From the NCBI RefSeq assembly GCF_000423525.1, contig NZ_AUID01000012.1, positions 1 through 64,000 on the forward strand: a stretch of 64,000 bases of DNA, read 5' to 3'. This stretch comes from Proteocatella sphenisci DSM 23131. Its GTDB lineage: Bacteria; Bacillota; Clostridia; Peptostreptococcales; Filifactoraceae. The first letter of the stretch is position 1. Each line of letters starts with the position of its first letter. The notes below the pieces were generated by a model. That model made no database searches. It was not told the origin of the DNA and was given only the letters and a program-made list of their open reading frames with translations. Both the position numbers and the translations under genes were made by a program. This document shows positions 45,384 through 52,487 of the stretch, piece after piece.

Positions 45384-47303
45384 TTAAATTGACATACCCA
45401 CGTTGTAGCCTTCAAGTGTTGCAATTCTTGCATCTCTCGCCTTAACTGCGTCTCCAATTACGTTATATGGAATATTAAGCTCTTGGCATTTAGCTTTTAG
45501 ATCTTCACTTGGACGAGATGTGATTCCAGTACAGATAACTACTGAGTCGCACTCAAGCGTTCCAGGAATGATTTCTTTAGTCTTTTTGTCGGTTATATTG
45601 TAATGGATTTCTCCTGGTTTTATTCCTGTAACATCAGTACCTGCCAGTTTTGCTATCTTGTAGTACTTGAGCTCTCCTGGTAAGAACATTCTTCTAAGCA
45701 TATTCATGCCTGTACCAATACCTTTTCTCTCTATTGCCGTAACCTCTTGTCCTCTTGAAGCAAGCAATTGCGATACTTCTGTACCTACAAGTCCACAGCC
45801 GACAACTGCTACATGACCAGTCGGGTTTACTTCTCCCCTTAGAACCTGGTACTGTGAATATACATTAGGGCTGTCAATTCCTGGGATTTCAGGTGCCACA
45901 TAGTCAGAACCTATTGCAATGATTACATGGTCTGGTGCTATTTCAGCAATCTTTTCTGGGGTTACAGCTGTATTAAGCATAACTTCAATTCCCTGACGCT
46001 TAACTTCTTCCGCTTCCCATATTGCCATATTCGCCCAGTCCTGTTTCATGGGCGCAACTCCGGCAAGAGCAAATTGTCCTGAAAGTTTGTCAGATGATTC
46101 AAATATTACCGGTTCATGTCCACGTTTTTTAAGTATCTGCGCCGCCATAAGTCCAGCCATTCCCCCGCCGATGATCATTACCTTTTTAGCTTCTTCCGTC
46201 TTTGGAAGTCCCTTATATTCCTGAGCTACCATAGGGTTATGAGTGCACGTTATACTCTTCATCTTAGGATCAATTATCGCATCATAGCAGCCCTGTACGC
46301 AGCCTATGCAGTGACGGATTGTGTCTTCTTTGCCATCTCTTACTTTTGCAACCCAGTCTGGATCTGTAATCTGAGAACGCCCTATACCTACAAGATCAAA
46401 TTTACCTTCCTCTATTACTCTGTTTGCCATTTCTCCGGTCTTGATGCTTCCCACACCCATTACCGGGATCTTGATCTGCTTCTTGATGTTGTATATGTTC
46501 TCTATATTGAAGCCATGTGCAAGGTTGAATGGAGGAACCTCATATACTGTAGCAAATGACACTGCATTTCCACGGGAAATGTCTGCCACGTCCACCCCTA
46601 GATCCGCACTTCTGTTTATGAATTCAACTATTTCTGCTTCTGTCATAGTCTCGTCCATAAGTTCGTCAATACATCCCACTCTCATGAAGAAAGGCATGTC
46701 CTCTGGTATGTTGTTACGGATTGCTGTAATTGTCTCGAAAAGGAATCGGCAGCGATTTTCAAAATTTCCACCGTATTCATCTGTACGCTTGTTCATTCCT
46801 GGACTAAGGAACTCATGAGGAAGATAGCTGTGCGCTGCATGAAATTCTACAGAATCAAATCCAGCTTCAACTGCTCTTTTTGCAGCAAGTCCAAATTCTT
46901 CAACAATCTCATGGATTCTCTCTACTGAAAGATTTTCAGGTTTTTCCAGTACATTTGTTTCGTCAAAGAACAGTTCCGGGCTAAATCCTCCATGCCATAG
47001 CTGAACGCTCATCTTGCCGCCAACCTCATGTACAGCATCTGTAAGTTTTTTCAGCTGCTCTACATGATGGTCATTGTAAAGTCCCATATACATGTACGCA
47101 TGTGGAGCTGGACATATGGCAACGCATTCAAAAATATTAAGTGCACACCCTGCCTTAGCTCTTGCTACATGATATGCTATAAGATCCTCTCCTATATCAT
47201 GCTTGCTCTTTGTCATTTTTGTGTTCATTCCTGGCAGAATAATTCTGTTCTTTAATTCCAGCCCACGAATTTTAAACGGTGAAAATAATGCTTCATAACT
47301 CAT
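45384..47303 (-). CDS. baiCD: BaiCD-like 3-oxo-delta4-cholyl-CoA oxidoreductase
   Basis: This protein has 639 residues, the same length as C. scindens BaiCD. It has an N-terminal OYE-type FMN barrel (NRIILPGMNTKMTKS, HEFLSPGMNKRTDEYGGNFENR), an Fe-S cluster motif HCIGCVQGCYD near 330 with a fourth Cys in TCTHNP, and a C-terminal FAD/NAD part with MIIGGGMAGLMAAQILKKRG near 370 and GCGLVGTEVSQLLASRG near 495. BaiCD introduces the delta4 double bond in the cholate (7alpha-hydroxy) series. GGAGG precedes the ATG. It follows baiB by 79 bases. Confidence 0.94.
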   Translation of the reverse strand: MSYEALFSPFKIRGLELKNRIILPGMNTKMTKSKHDIGEDLIAYHVARAKAGCALNIFECVAICPAPHAYMYMGLYNDHHVEQLKKLTDAVHEVGGKMSVQLWHGGFSPELFFDETNVLEKPENLSVERIHEIVEEFGLAAKRAVEAGFDSVEFHAAHSYLPHEFLSPGMNKRTDEYGGNFENRCRFLFETITAIRNNIPEDMPFFMRVGCIDELMDETMTEAEIVEFINRSADLGVDVADISRGNAVSFATVYEVPPFNLAHGFNIENIYNIKKQIKIPVMGVGSIKTGEMANRVIEEGKFDLVGIGRSQITDPDWVAKVRDGKEDTIRHCIGCVQGCYDAIIDPKMKSITCTHNPMVAQEYKGLPKTEEAKKVMIIGGGMAGLMAAQILKKRGHEPVIFESSDKLSGQFALAGVAPMKQDWANMAIWEAEEVKRQGIEVMLNTAVTPEKIAEIAPDHVIIAIGSDYVAPEIPGIDSPNVYSQYQVLRGEVNPTGHVAVVGCGLVGTEVSQLLASRGQEVTAIERKGIGTGMNMLRRMFLPGELKYYKIAKLAGTDVTGIKPGEIHYNITDKKTKEIIPGTLECDSVVICTGITSRPSEDLKAKCQELNIPYNVIGDAVKARDARIATLEGYNVGMSI

Positions 47304-47382
47304 TTTGTATCCTCCTTGATCGATTGATTGTATTATATTTTAAATAAAAATTACCGACTTTCATTGTTCATTTAAAACGTTA

Positions 47383-48900
47383 TTAGCTGGACACGTATTC
47401 TCTTAATATCCTGTCTCTGTCGGTCTTTCCATTACCTACTCTTGTCAAATTATTTACAAATTCAAAGGTCTTGGGAATCTTGTACGGCGACAGATATTGC
47501 CTTAAAAAAGTTCTTAATTCCTCTTCTGATATTCCTGTTGTAGACTCTATAACCGCATGAATGAGTCTTCCCCATTCTTCATCAGGGATGCCAACAACAA
47601 TTGCATCCATAATGCCCTCATGTCTGAGCAGGGCAGTCTCTACTTCGTTAACAAATACATTTTCCCCACCTGTCACCAGCATATCATTTCGCCTGTCTAC
47701 AAAATAAAGATATCCATCTTCATCTATATATCCAAAATCTCCAACACTTCTAAATCCATCCTTTGTAGTTTCCAGCTGTTCCTTGTTCATATATTCTGTA
47801 TCAAAGCATCCATCTGGAAATGTCATATAGATTTCACCAAGTTCACGTGGGGGCAATTCTTTTCCCTGATTGTTGCGAATTGATACCTTTCCATTACATA
47901 TAGGGCGTCCAATACTTCCAGTATGTTTTAACCACTCATCTCCTCTGATACAAGTCAGCCCTATCACCTCAGTCATGGAGTAAATCTCATGAATTTTTTC
48001 CGGCCCCAGCAGATCTATCCACCTTTTTTTGAGCCAGTCAGAGCAGTATCCGCTGGTATGACATATAGCCTTTATAGAGTCAAAGTCTTCGATTTTCAGA
48101 CCAGGAATCTTAATGATACGATTTAAAAGAATAGGTACCATTTGCGCATATTCTATCTGGTATTTTTTTATCAGTCTTACAATGTTTCCTGCACACAGAT
48201 TCCTTGGTATTACCAGGGTATTGCCGGAGAACAGACCGTTAAATGCTGCAGTATGAGGTGCCCCATGAAATAATGGACCCAAGAGCAGCTGCCTTTGTTC
48301 AAATCCCATCCCAGACATATGAAACCAAATTTGTAAAATGTCATCTGATATTCCACTTGGCATGTTCTGACGTATGAGCTTAAGATTTCCACTAGTTCCC
48401 CCGGAAAGTGAGATCATGTTAGGATCTGCCTTGATGTCTTCTGGCATTTCTTCTGATTGTCCTTCCATACTCTCGTACATCTTTTTATAATTTAAGGTTA
48501 TAGGCACTCCTGGAACTTCAAATTCTGCAAATGCAATAGTTGGTGATATCATATCGCCGATTTCTACAAATTCCTTATCAGCTGTCTTGCTGGAGACTGG
48601 AAGATAACAGGCTCCTACCTTCCATATGGCAAATGCTGCAATTATATGTTCAATGCAGTTGGGCCATGCTACCATGATTACCGAACCCGGTTTAATGTTT
48701 TTTTCCATAAGCATCCATGCCAGCTTATTTGATTGTATGTATAGTTGACTCCAGGTTATAAAAGAAGTTTTTTCTTCCTTATCAATATAAATAATGGCGG
48801 TATCATCTGGTTTATAATCTGCAATGTATTTTAGTTGCATTCCAGCAGTTACAAAATTCGATTGACCATTGTTGAATTTGTTGAAAAAGCTACTGCTCAA
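47383..48900 (-). CDS. baiB: BaiB-like bile acid-CoA ligase
   Basis: This 505-residue protein of the AMP-forming ligase family starts the bai operon; it would activate cholate to cholyl-CoA using ATP. It has the ATP motif SLSGGTSGNLKLI near 163, GLTCIRG near 320, and GDFGYIDEDGYLYFVDRRND and GGENVFVNEVE around 388-415. I use TTG at 48900, since GGAGG lies 8 bases upstream; the frame extends to 49002 but crosses the promoter. C. scindens BaiB is about 520 residues. Confidence 0.92.
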   Translation of the reverse strand: MSSSFFNKFNNGQSNFVTAGMQLKYIADYKPDDTAIIYIDKEEKTSFITWSQLYIQSNKLAWMLMEKNIKPGSVIMVAWPNCIEHIIAAFAIWKVGACYLPVSSKTADKEFVEIGDMISPTIAFAEFEVPGVPITLNYKKMYESMEGQSEEMPEDIKADPNMISLSGGTSGNLKLIRQNMPSGISDDILQIWFHMSGMGFEQRQLLLGPLFHGAPHTAAFNGLFSGNTLVIPRNLCAGNIVRLIKKYQIEYAQMVPILLNRIIKIPGLKIEDFDSIKAICHTSGYCSDWLKKRWIDLLGPEKIHEIYSMTEVIGLTCIRGDEWLKHTGSIGRPICNGKVSIRNNQGKELPPRELGEIYMTFPDGCFDTEYMNKEQLETTKDGFRSVGDFGYIDEDGYLYFVDRRNDMLVTGGENVFVNEVETALLRHEGIMDAIVVGIPDEEWGRLIHAVIESTTGISEEELRTFLRQYLSPYKIPKTFEFVNNLTRVGNGKTDRDRILREYVSS

Positions 48901-48950
48901 TATCAATTCCTCCTCGCTATGGATTTTTATACTTATCTTTATTCTCTGAT

Positions 48951-48966
48951 TGTTATAATTGTAACA
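48951..48966. promoter_or_regulatory. Operator-like palindrome at the predicted bai start site
   Basis: TGTTATAATTGTAACA is an inverted repeat with perfect TGTTA/TAACA arms and one internal mismatch. It covers about +1 to +16 of the predicted baiB transcript, a place where a bound repressor would block transcription. A 12-base part (ATGTTACAATTA on the minus strand) also occurs at 34660-34671, 45 bases before the chemoreceptor-SBP fusion gene. Confidence 0.5.
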
Positions 48967-48973
48967 TCTAAAT

Positions 48974-49002
48974 ATAATATTCATCGGAAAAATCAATATC
49001 AC
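48974..49002 (-). promoter_or_regulatory. Predicted baiB promoter
   Basis: On the minus strand GTGATA (49002-48997), 17 bases and TATTAT (48979-48974) form a plausible sigma-A promoter. The weak -35 suits an activator-dependent promoter. Start would be near 48967. Confidence 0.5.
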
Positions 49003-49029
49003 TTTATAACGAACCTGGCTCTATTTGGC

Positions 49030-49070
49030 GGACAAAACATGTTATAATTATGGACAAAATATGTTATAAT
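49030..49070. repeat. Tandem 19-bp repeats upstream of baiB
   Basis: Two copies, GGACAAAACATGTTATAAT (49030-49048) and GGACAAAATATGTTATAAT (49052-49070), differ at one base and are 22 bp apart, about two helical turns, so both face the same side. They lie about 63-103 bases ahead of the predicted start, a usual place for AraC-type activator sites. No other copies were seen in the window. Confidence 0.75.
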
Positions 49071-49096
49071 ACTGTCAAAGTTTAAAACTCAAACAA

Positions 49097-49141
49097 AAAA
49101 AGAGCATGAAATACAGTAAATCCGTATTTCATGCTCTTTTT
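49097..49141. terminator. Terminator between mgtE and the bai promoter
   Basis: AAAGAGCATGAAATAC ... GTATTTCATGCTCTTT is a near-perfect hairpin with A- and T-runs; on the minus strand it ends mgtE transcription before the bai promoter. Confidence 0.85.
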
Positions 49142-49151
49142 GAAATTATAT

Positions 49152-50495
49152 CTACAATTGAAGCAGTCTCTGTGCAATATTGAAATAAAATATAAGAGAA
49201 AAAGCATCGACTAATGTAGTTATTATTGGTGCCGCCATTATCGCAGGGTCAACCTTAAATACTTTTGCAGCCATTGGAAGCAGGCATCCCACAGTCTTTG
49301 CTACTATTACTGTTGCAAAAAGGCTGAGGGCAACAGTGAACGCTATGATTTCGTTTCCTGGATACATTACCAATAATCTAAAAAAGTTTACAACTGACAA
49401 AACACTTCCCACAAGAATACTGACTCTCAGTTCCTTCCATAAAACCTTGCCCACGTCTGCAAGCTTTATCTCCGAAAGTGCCATTCCCCTTATTACAAGT
49501 GTTGAGCTCTGAGAACCGGCATTTCCTCCCGTATCTGTAAGCATTGGTATAAAGGTAACAAGCAAGGGAAATGTTGCAAAGGCGTATTCATATTTTTGAA
49601 GCACGTTACCTGTGACCATTGCTGATATCATAAGTACAAGAAGCCACGTTATCCTGTTCCTTGCAAGAGAAAAGACGCTGGTTTTTAAATATGGTTTTTC
49701 TGATGGTCTCATTGCAGCCATAAGTTCAAAGTCTTCTGTAGCTTCTTCATTTATTACATCAACTGCATCATCTATGGTGACTATACCTACAAGCCTTTTC
49801 TCATGATCCACCACTGGAAGAGAAAGTAGTCCATATTTTGAAAATATGGCTGCAACTTCTTCTTTGTCATTGTCTGTAATCACTGATATTACATCAGTTT
49901 CCATTATGTTCTCCAGAATTTCTTGAGGATCTGAAAGAATCATGGTCTTTATAGATACAACTCCTTCGAGTTTTCTGCCGTCATTAGTTACATAGCATGT
50001 ATAGATTGTTTCCATATCGCGCGCAAGCATCCTTACTCTGTCAAATGCCGCATCCACAGTCATGTTTTTTTTCAGGTGTATAAATTCAGCTGTCATGATA
50101 CTTCCCGCACTGTTTTCTTTATACATTAAAAATTGATTTATAAGGTCTCTGGTATCACTGTTTGCATTTTCAAGAACCCGCTTTACAACATATGCGGGCA
50201 GTTCTTCAAGAAGATCAACTGCATCATCTACAAAAAGATCTTCAATTATTTCTGCGAGTTCACTGTCAGTTACCGAGTTTATTATGTGCTCCTGGGTATC
50301 CGACTCAAGGAAAGAAAATACCTCTGATGAAATTTCCTTTGGAAGCATCCTGAATACCACAATCATTTTTTCAATTTCAAGAGTCTCAAAAAACTCTGAA
50401 ATATCTACTTCATTCATCTCTATCAAAATTTCTCTCAGATCGATGAATTTCTTATTTTCTATAAGTTCATATAGTTCTAAGTTTCTATTTTCCAT
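49152..50495 (-). CDS. mgtE: MgtE magnesium transporter
   Basis: This 447-residue protein has the MgtE layout: acidic N-terminal superhelical domain (about 1-125), two CBS domains (about 130-250, with SIMTAEFIHLKKNMTVDAAF) and a membrane part of five helices (about 280-447) with TFIPMLTDTGGNAGSQSST, where the conserved aspartates and glycines line the pore. It imports Mg2+ and is gated by Mg2+ binding to the cytosolic part. A GGAGG site lies just before the ATG. Its 318-base leader holds a small ORF and a terminator. Confidence 0.96.
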   Translation of the reverse strand: MENRNLELYELIENKKFIDLREILIEMNEVDISEFFETLEIEKMIVVFRMLPKEISSEVFSFLESDTQEHIINSVTDSELAEIIEDLFVDDAVDLLEELPAYVVKRVLENANSDTRDLINQFLMYKENSAGSIMTAEFIHLKKNMTVDAAFDRVRMLARDMETIYTCYVTNDGRKLEGVVSIKTMILSDPQEILENIMETDVISVITDNDKEEVAAIFSKYGLLSLPVVDHEKRLVGIVTIDDAVDVINEEATEDFELMAAMRPSEKPYLKTSVFSLARNRITWLLVLMISAMVTGNVLQKYEYAFATFPLLVTFIPMLTDTGGNAGSQSSTLVIRGMALSEIKLADVGKVLWKELRVSILVGSVLSVVNFFRLLVMYPGNEIIAFTVALSLFATVIVAKTVGCLLPMAAKVFKVDPAIMAAPIITTLVDAFSLIFYFNIAQRLLQL

Positions 50496-50524
50496 TTTTC
50501 CTCCTTTTAAAGAGTACCAAAACA

Positions 50525-50557
50525 GGAAAAACCGCTTTCAGATTTAACTGAAAACGG
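50525..50557 (-). terminator. Attenuator-like terminator before mgtE
   Basis: On the minus strand CCGTTTTCAG, a six-base loop and CTGAAAGCGG are followed by TTTTTCC. It lies 30 bases before the mgtE ATG, so mgtE expression needs read-through, which suggests regulation by the leader. Confidence 0.75.
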
Positions 50558-50579
50558 CCAAAACTTCATATCAGTGCAT

Positions 50580-50611
50580 CTATGGGGCGGGGTTTACCTG
50601 ACCCGGAGGCT
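50580..50611 (-). promoter_or_regulatory. GC-rich structured leader segment upstream of mgtE
   Basis: On the minus strand a markedly GC-rich stretch (GCCTCCGGGTCAGG then TAAACCCCGCCCC) follows the stop codon of the leader ORF, in an otherwise AT-rich leader. GGGT/ACCC can pair into a small hairpin. It does not match the M-box consensus I know. It may be part of an ion- or translation-sensing RNA. Confidence 0.45.
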
Positions 50612-50678
50612 ACTTAAATGAACCGTCTGCAGAATATGATGTTTCTCTTGTTTCCGTTTTCATACTATGACTGTCCAC
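50610..50678 (-). CDS. Candidate 22-residue leader peptide upstream of mgtE
   Basis: A GTG at 50678 has an ideal GGAGG 7 bases upstream and opens a 22-codon frame rich in Ser, Thr, Glu and Lys (begins VDSHSMKTETRETSY, ends SADGSFK) closed by TAG, immediately before the GC-rich segment. This layout resembles translated attenuator leaders such as mgtL, but no such peptide is known to me. Coding is unproven. Confidence 0.45.
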   Translation of the reverse strand: MDSHSMKTETRETSYSADGSFK

Positions 50679-50774
50679 TTCTTTACCTCCTTAATTTTAT
50701 TTTATTAGAATTAGCTTCTTTTGTTTTGAACAATTATTAATTATACCGTAAATTAGAATTAATTTCAAGTTCGA

Positions 50775-50807
50775 TAAAAAAATCAGAGCAGAGGCTCTGA
50801 TTTTTTT
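50775..50807 (-). terminator. Terminator after the DUF4342 gene
   Basis: AAAAAATCAGAGC ... GCTCTGATTTTTT hairpin with T-run directly follows the DUF4342 stop, separating it from the mgtE leader. Confidence 0.8.
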
Positions 50808-50812
50808 ATCAA

Positions 50813-51454
50813 CTATTTATCAAGTTTTACTTCTTTTTCCGGTTCGCACTCAGTGCCTGCATCTTCACGCCATTCACAAAGCTCATCATCTGCTTCAAGC
50901 TCTACTTCTTCGCTTCCATCTTCAAAGATTTCGTCTATGTCATCAAACTTATCTTCTACAGCTCTTTTTTTTACCTTTATCTTCGCTTTTATATCATCTG
51001 TCATATCTTTAAAATCTTCAGACATTTCTTTGCCTGCTTTTTTAAGGTCATCTACTTTTTCAGACTTGACTTTATTTATGTTGGTTACTTTTCCATCTGA
51101 GTCTACTACCTTTACTGTAACCTTGTTTATAACGGTAGCACCAAGGCCTATGACTGCAATGACTGGAGCTATGACTGCACCAATTACTCCCACAGTGACA
51201 GGAATACTCAAAACTACTTCTCCGTCATTTTCAACTATTATTCTGCTTACATTCCCTTTTCTGATATATTCTTTAAGTGTCGATATAATATCAGAAACCT
51301 TACTGTCTTTTTCTTGTTTTAAACCTGGCTCGGACTGTATAAGAATTATAGCTTCTACAACATCTCCATTGCATTCGTTTAATGCATCTCTGGCCTCTTC
51401 AAACGTTACACCTGTTCTTTCAACAATTTTGTCTATTTTTTCTAAAGTTACCAT
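50813..51454 (-). CDS. DUF4342 protein with N-terminal UBA-like domain
   Basis: This 213-residue protein has a small helical UBA/TS-N-like domain at its N-terminus (about 1-40, VERTGVTFEEARDALNECNGDVVEAI), a DUF4342 middle part (about 55-110) with a hydrophobic glycine-rich helix pair (IPVTVGVIGAVIAPVIAVIG) that may insert in the membrane, and a long highly charged K/E/D tail. Function unknown. GGAGG precedes the ATG. Downstream of a DUF523 gene with a 31-base gap, probably one transcript. Confidence 0.8.
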   Translation of the reverse strand: MVTLEKIDKIVERTGVTFEEARDALNECNGDVVEAIILIQSEPGLKQEKDSKVSDIISTLKEYIRKGNVSRIIVENDGEVVLSIPVTVGVIGAVIAPVIAVIGLGATVINKVTVKVVDSDGKVTNINKVKSEKVDDLKKAGKEMSEDFKDMTDDIKAKIKVKKRAVEDKFDDIDEIFEDGSEEVELEADDELCEWREDAGTECEPEKEVKLDK

Positions 51455-51485
51455 AAAATTTCCTCCTTATTTTATATATAATGTT

Positions 51486-52391
51486 TTATTTGTTTCTGGC
51501 TGGCATTGAGCCAAAAAGTATATCGTGTGTAAATGCATATTTTTCAAGTGCCTCAAGCTCCATTGCTATATGATGCATATTCCTGTTTTCCTGAGGTGCC
51601 ATTATTTCTTCAATCTCAGTTCCCTGCTTTCTTTTTATATAAACATAATGCTTCCACAGCCTGTTCTTTATTTTTTCAAGAGTTGAGGGTTTTTTCATCA
51701 AAGCTGTTACAAAAATCTTTAGCTCTTGTGCAAGTTCTGGACTAAATTCACTGTTTGCAATTTTTTTCCCCATTATCCTTGACTCTTTTTCATCAAGCTC
51801 CTGGCATAAAAATTTTACATTATGCCAAAATTTAAAAAGCTCATCCTTAGTTTTTATTTCCTGATTTTTGGCCCACACATATGCATAGAGGCGCCTCTTA
51901 TAGTCCCATCTTCTAACAGGACTTGCAAGCGAAAGTGCCGGAATTAAAAATATATCTTCATTAAGAAGCATAGCACCAAAAACTCCCGGCGGTTTCCCAA
52001 CCTTGTTATTTTTAAGAGAAGTTCTTTCTACTCCACAAGTTGGGCTTCCATCCATGTATATGAATGCATCTATCTCAGATTTTTTGAGTATATCCATGCA
52101 TACATTGGACGCAGAGAGTATATCTGCCGTGACATCAACTCCATTTCTTGTGATGACCTTTGCACGACCTTCTATTACGTCCCTGCCACTGTCACCTTGT
52201 ATCCTTATCTGAGTTCTGGGAGTACCCATACCTGACATAACTTCTGGACATACCGGACACCATATAAAATTGGACATGTCTCTTCCAAATTCGGAAACGA
52301 GATCCCATCCTTTTCTATTGTATCTGGTTTTTGCACCATAAGCGCAGGCACTTATTCCTACACGTATCTTTCTATGAACTATATTATCCAT
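51486..52391 (-). CDS. DUF523/DUF1722-type protein
   Basis: This 301-residue protein has an N-terminal DUF523 domain (about 1-160) with ISACAYGAKTRYNRKG, the cysteine motif CPVCPEVMSGMGTPR and SPTCGVERTS, and a helical C-terminal part (about 165-300) resembling DUF1722/YbgA. The conserved cysteines suggest a metal or Fe-S site; relatives have been linked to thiouracil desulfuration, but activity here is unknown. Start is ATG at 52391. It heads the pair with the DUF4342 gene. Confidence 0.82.
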   Translation of the reverse strand: MDNIVHRKIRVGISACAYGAKTRYNRKGWDLVSEFGRDMSNFIWCPVCPEVMSGMGTPRTQIRIQGDSGRDVIEGRAKVITRNGVDVTADILSASNVCMDILKKSEIDAFIYMDGSPTCGVERTSLKNNKVGKPPGVFGAMLLNEDIFLIPALSLASPVRRWDYKRRLYAYVWAKNQEIKTKDELFKFWHNVKFLCQELDEKESRIMGKKIANSEFSPELAQELKIFVTALMKKPSTLEKIKNRLWKHYVYIKRKQGTEIEEIMAPQENRNMHHIAMELEALEKYAFTHDILFGSMPARNK

Positions 52392-52487
52392 ACACCCTCC
52401 ATTTGGTCACAATTTCATATCTGATACTATTTATACCCTTCTTTGGACGGTCTTTAACAAAAGATATCATATAATTGAATTAATTTA

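Noticed and set aside
48901-49002. N-terminal extension of BaiB
   Set aside because: The frame is open to 49002, but the segment covers the predicted promoter and operator and has no ribosome binding site; the TTG at 48900 has an excellent one.
50580-50690. M-box magnesium riboswitch upstream of mgtE
   Set aside because: The expected M-box blocks (TAGGTGAGGCTCCTA, GACGCCAATGGGTCAACAG-like) are not present; kept as an unclassified leader instead.
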